A stretch of DNA of 9,079 bases. Origin: JBHHYN01 sp046757565. GTDB lineage: Bacteria > Pseudomonadota > Gammaproteobacteria > Eutrophobiales > Eutrophobiaceae. The DNA lies in assembly GCA_046757565.1 (NCBI GenBank), contig JBHHYN010000119.1, positions 1 through 9,079 on the forward strand, in the 5' to 3' direction. The position numbers were made by a program, and so were the translations under genes. Positions 6,213-9,079 of this stretch are shown piece by piece. Positions within the stretch are counted from its first letter, which is position 1. Each line of letters opens with the position of its first letter. The notes beneath the pieces were generated by a model that was not told the origin of the DNA, made no database searches, and saw only the letters and a list, made by a program, of their open reading frames with translations.

Positions 6213-8228
6213 ATGCACGATATCGCAGAGCATATAGCAAAGCTGAGAAACCGGATCAATGAGCATAATTATCGTTATTATGTTCTGGATGATCCGGCAG
6301 TGCCTGATGCAGAGTATGACAGGCTGTACCGGAAACTTGTGGAACTGGAGCAGTCCAATCCTGCTCTGATCACACCGGATTCACCGACCCAGCGGGTCGG
6401 CGCCAAACCTGCGAAAGCCTTTGCGGAAATCAAACATGAAGTCCCCATGCTGTCCCTGGCCAACGCCTTCGATGTAGATGAGATGGGTGCTTTTGACAAA
6501 CGAATCCGTGATCGATTGAATGCGCCGGTGATAAGTTATGCGGCAGAGACAAAGCTGGATGGGCTCGCAATCAACCTGTTATACAAAAATGGCAAATTAA
6601 TCAGGGCTGCAACGCGTGGAGATGGGACCATCGGCGAGGATGTGACGCAAAATGCCAGAACGGTCAGGAGTATTCCCTTATGTCTGATGGGAGATGATTA
6701 TCCGGAACTCATCGAGATCAGGGGTGAAATATTCATGACCAGGGAGGGATTTGCACACCTCAACCGGAAACAGCGGGAAGAAAACGCAAAGCTTTTTGTC
6801 AATCCCCGTAATGCGGCGGCAGGCAGCCTGAGGCAACTCGATCCCGGAGTCACATCCAGGCGGCCATTGACATTTCTTGCCTATGGCATCGGGAAAACCA
6901 GTAGTGAAACCCTTGCGGCCACGCATACTGAGCTGCTGTCGCAGCTGAAAAAATGGGGTTTACCGGTATCTCCGGAGACGCAGGTCGTCTCCGGCCTTGA
7001 TGGTTGTTTGCACTATTATGCGGCCATGGGTAAACACCGCAGCGGGCTTCCTTATGATATTGATGGTGTTGTGTTCAAAGTGAACGATCTGAACCAGCAA
7101 AAAAAGCTGGGATTTGTATCCCGATCCCCGCGTTGGGCGATTGCCTACAAATTTCCACCGGAAGAGGAGTTGACCAGGGTGATCGATATAGAAGTCCAGG
7201 TCGGCAGGACCGGGGCATTGACCCCCGTGGCCCGGCTGGAACCGGTATACGTCGGTGGTGCGACGATTACCAATGCAACCTTGCATAACGAAGATGAATT
7301 GAAACGCAAGGATATCCGCGTAGGCGACAGCGTTGTGATCCGCAGGGCAGGGGATGTCATTCCGGAAGTGGTACGGGTTGTTGCTGAGAAACGCCCCGCC
7401 GGGGCTCCGGAGTATCTGTTCCCGGAACGTTGCCCTGTCTGCGGTTCTGCAGTTGTGAGGTCAGATAACGAAACCACCGTCAGATGTGGCGGTGGTTTAT
7501 ACTGTCCGGCGCAAAGTATTCAGTCTATCATTCATTTTGCCTCACGCCGGGCAATGAATATTGACGGTCTGGGGAACAAGCTGATTGAGCAACTGTTTCA
7601 GAAACATTATATCGAAAATATTGCCGATGTGTATGAACTTGATGTGGAGCAGCTGGCGGGGCTGGAGCGCATGGGTAAAAAATCTGCGCAGAACCTGATT
7701 GACGCATTGGAGAGGAGCAAGCAGACACGACTTGAAAGATTCATCTACGCCCTGGGTATCAGGGAGGTTGGCGAAGCCACGGCCAGGTCGCTGGCGGGCC
7801 ATTTCGGGACACTGGAAAAAATCCGTCAGGCAAGCATGGAAGAGCTGGAAATCATTCCCGACATCGGACCCGTTGTAGCCAGGCATATCTCTGATTTTTT
7901 CCACGAACAACATAACAATGAGGTCATCGAACGCCTGCTATCGGCGGGTGTGCACTGGACAGTTGTGGAAACCGCTTCTGAAAGGCCGTTACAGGGCCAA
8001 ACCTTCGTCCTGACCGGGACACTCGAATCCATGACTCGCGATGGAGCCGGGGGCCGTCTGCAGGCACTCGGCGCCAGGGTCAGTACCAGCGTCTCTAAAA
8101 AAACAGACTATGTCGTGGCCGGCGAAGCAGCAGGCAGCAAGCTGCAAAAGGCCCGTCATCTGGGCGTTAAGATATTAGATGAGGAACGTTTTATTAATTT
8201 ACTAGAAGGAAGAGGAAGGGGACACTGA
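6213..8228 (+). CDS. ligA: NAD-dependent DNA ligase LigA
   Basis: LigA seals nicks between Okazaki fragments and in repair, using NAD as AMP donor. From the ATG at 6213 it has 671 residues, the same length as E. coli LigA. In order: the NMN-binding Ia domain with HNYRYYVLDDPAVPDAEYD (18-36); the adenylation domain with nucleophile Lys114 in ETKLDG, plus FVNPRNAAAGS and YDIDGVVFKV; the OB fold; a four-cysteine zinc finger (Cys407, Cys410, Cys425, Cys431); helix-hairpin-helix repeats (about 470-567); and a BRCT domain (about 592-671). All key residues are present. The frame stays open upstream to a TTG at 6123, which would add 30 residues unlike any ligase N-terminus, so 6213 is preferred although its AGGA (14 bases away) is distant. 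It lies 120 bases after zipA; no clear promoter or terminator was found in that gap. Confidence 0.97.
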   Translation: MHDIAEHIAKLRNRINEHNYRYYVLDDPAVPDAEYDRLYRKLVELEQSNPALITPDSPTQRVGAKPAKAFAEIKHEVPMLSLANAFDVDEMGAFDKRIRDRLNAPVISYAAETKLDGLAINLLYKNGKLIRAATRGDGTIGEDVTQNARTVRSIPLCLMGDDYPELIEIRGEIFMTREGFAHLNRKQREENAKLFVNPRNAAAGSLRQLDPGVTSRRPLTFLAYGIGKTSSETLAATHTELLSQLKKWGLPVSPETQVVSGLDGCLHYYAAMGKHRSGLPYDIDGVVFKVNDLNQQKKLGFVSRSPRWAIAYKFPPEEELTRVIDIEVQVGRTGALTPVARLEPVYVGGATITNATLHNEDELKRKDIRVGDSVVIRRAGDVIPEVVRVVAEKRPAGAPEYLFPERCPVCGSAVVRSDNETTVRCGGGLYCPAQSIQSIIHFASRRAMNIDGLGNKLIEQLFQKHYIENIADVYELDVEQLAGLERMGKKSAQNLIDALERSKQTRLERFIYALGIREVGEATARSLAGHFGTLEKIRQASMEELEIIPDIGPVVARHISDFFHEQHNNEVIERLLSAGVHWTVVETASERPLQGQTFVLTGTLESMTRDGAGGRLQALGARVSTSVSKKTDYVVAGEAAGSKLQKARHLGVKILDEERFINLLEGRGRGH

Positions 8229-8475
8229 TAACTTAATAACTTTAGCTGAGGAAGGGGGAAATACCGGGCAGATGCTGAGGGATCCACGCGACAAAACCCA
8301 TGGTCTGACACTGAGGCAGCCCTGAGGTGCTTATTCATGCAGAGTTTAACAGCAATGGCTTATCGCTTGTTATCGCATTTGCGCAATCAATCGACAACAC
8401 TGACTCTTTGATTTTTCCAGAATAACAAATCCGTGTCATCCCGGGGCGAACGCAGTAAAACGAGGGATCTTATAT
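8229..8475. other. Gap after ligA without a recognised gene
   Basis: I see no convincing gene here. The first 100 bases are G-rich on the forward strand and contain CTGAGG four times (8246, 8275, 8311, 8322). A 17-codon frame from 8273 is too short to support. No GC hairpin followed by a T run marks the end of ligA transcription. Around 8340-8430 the sequence turns AT-richer without features. The repeat at 8433-8470 closes the gap and marks the border with an AT-rich region. Confidence 0.5.
8433..8470. repeat. Imperfect palindromic element resembling dispersed intergenic repeats
   Basis: The element opens with TGTCATCCCGGGGCG and closes with CGAGGGATCT. ATCCC (8438-8442) pairs with GGGAT (8464-8468) around an interior containing GCGAACGC. 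This resembles the widespread bacterial intergenic repeat of the form GTCATTCCGAGCG...CGAGGAATCT, recalled from general knowledge. It appears interrupted by AGTAAAA and so may be a decayed copy. Only one copy is in the window, so dispersal cannot be shown here. Confidence 0.5.
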
Positions 8476-8544
8476 ATGAATAGCAAATTATTTAAGAATG
8501 TAAAATCTGTTTTTAAAGTATACTTTGATCAATTGTTAACATAA
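8476..8544 (+). CDS. Possible 22-residue leader peptide upstream of the membrane protein gene
   Basis: ATG at 8476 opens a 22-codon frame, MNSKLFKNVKSVFKVYFDQL plus LT, ending in TAA at 8542-8544. GAGGG (8462-8466), supplied by the palindromic repeat, sits about nine bases before the ATG and could serve as a ribosome site. The stop overlaps the AAGGAG of the next gene, the geometry expected for translational coupling. The peptide is basic and amphipathic. Against it, the region is AT-rich, short open frames occur by chance there, and a TATACT -10-like box (8519-8524) inside it may belong to the downstream promoter. No known family. Confidence 0.25.
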   Translation: MNSKLFKNVKSVFKVYFDQLLT

Positions 8545-8548
8545 GGAG
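8543..8548 (+). promoter_or_regulatory. Strong ribosome binding site AAGGAG
   Basis: AAGGAG lies eight bases before the ATG at 8557. It is by far the best Shine-Dalgarno of the rightward genes in the window and fixes the start of the membrane protein gene. It overlaps the TAA of the 22-codon frame. Confidence 0.8.
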
Positions 8549-8556
8549 AGGTTTCA

Positions 8557-8997
8557 ATGAAAGATATACCATATTTTGCGTGGATAACTGGATGTTTATG
8601 CGTTTTTTTTCTTACAGTGACTTTTTGTTTCAGTTTTTGGACAGCATCAACTAAGGAAATTGAGTTTGCTGACATGAAAATAAAATTGGGATCTGCAGCG
8701 GATGGCCTAGAACGACAAGTAGAAGTGTTAAAAAGCGCAACTGTGAAATTAGAAAAAGCAACAAAATTATTATTGGACCAAACCGATGGTAACGTTAAAT
8801 TATATAGTAACATAACTAAAAGCGTACTCCCATCAAAAAAATACGACAATTGGATTTCAAATCTAAGAGCTTTAAAGAATCAGATTTATCATGTTGAAGC
8901 TACACCATACCCAGACGGAAAACTATGGTTAGGTGGGAGCTTTAAAGTTGTACCATCCGAAGATTTAAAACAAGATTCAGACGATTCATCGGAATAA
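8557..8997 (+). CDS. Unrecognised single-pass membrane protein with short coiled coil
   Basis: I do not recognise this 146-residue protein. A hydrophobic segment (about 7-29, with Cys13, Cys15 and Cys24) is followed by a polar remainder, so it is probably anchored by its N-terminus. Residues 45-75 (GLERQVEVLKSATVKLEKAT) look helical with heptad-like leucine and valine spacing, a probable short coiled coil. A compact part (about 95-132: YDNWISNLRALKN, then PYPDGKLWLGGSF) may fold. The tail (134-146) is acidic and Ser/Asp-rich. There is no lipobox or catalytic motif. The gene is clearly richer in A and T than smc, zipA and ligA, with codons such as TTA, AAA and ATA favoured, suggesting foreign origin. 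The start is supported by a strong AAGGAG. It is not obviously linked to ligA, being 328 bases away. The topology is well supported; the function is unknown. Confidence 0.75.
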   Translation: MKDIPYFAWITGCLCVFFLTVTFCFSFWTASTKEIEFADMKIKLGSAADGLERQVEVLKSATVKLEKATKLLLDQTDGNVKLYSNITKSVLPSKKYDNWISNLRALKNQIYHVEATPYPDGKLWLGGSFKVVPSEDLKQDSDDSSE

Positions 8998-9079
8998 ATT
9001 AGGTTGTATTCTATTAAAACTATTGGCTCTTAAGCAGAATCTGTGGGTTAACAAGAAAGACTTTTGAATAAAAACTGAT

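Noticed and set aside
8273..8326. 17-codon forward frame after ligA preceded by a G-rich stretch
   Set aside because: It is too short, the G-rich stretch is badly spaced for initiation, and the frame only reflects the CTGAGG words.
8156..8338. Reverse-strand 60-residue open frame overlapping the end of ligA
   Set aside because: It overlaps a conserved BRCT domain, has low-complexity composition, and has no supporting start signals.

Overview
The window looks like a chromosomal segment of a non-enteric gammaproteobacterium. The basis is a forward run of smc, zipA and ligA. ZipA is essentially a gammaproteobacterial division protein, and a canonical SMC, rather than the MukB found in enterics, is typical of lineages such as pseudomonads and purple or sulfur-oxidising gammaproteobacteria. 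I cannot name a genus.

Layout. Positions 1-1428 read leftward: queF (queuosine precursor reductase), then cysZ (sulfate permease family) 27 bases downstream, then a separately promoted, lysine-rich histone H1-like protein that runs off the left edge and carries 11-residue tandem repeats. A very AT-rich gap of about 196 bases (1429-1624) separates this block from the divergent rightward block: smc (1171 aa), zipA (274 aa) and ligA (671 aa from the favoured start). After ligA comes a 328-base gap. It holds a cluster of CTGAGG words, an imperfect palindrome resembling dispersed intergenic bacterial repeats, and a possible 22-codon leader ORF. The gap leads into an AT-rich gene for an unrecognised single-pass membrane protein (146 aa). 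Nothing was recognised after 8997.

How the genes relate. The right-hand block is housekeeping: chromosome organisation (SMC), Z-ring anchoring (ZipA) and nick sealing in replication and repair (LigA). CysZ lies next to zipA in enterics too, so its presence here looks like a rearranged ancestral neighbourhood. Most of the window is ordinary core genome, and I see no new multi-gene system. The parts worth a second look are the 8229-9079 tail (compositional break, repeat, possible coupled micro-ORF, orphan membrane protein), the repeat-built H1-like protein at the left edge, and the short unimodular QueF.
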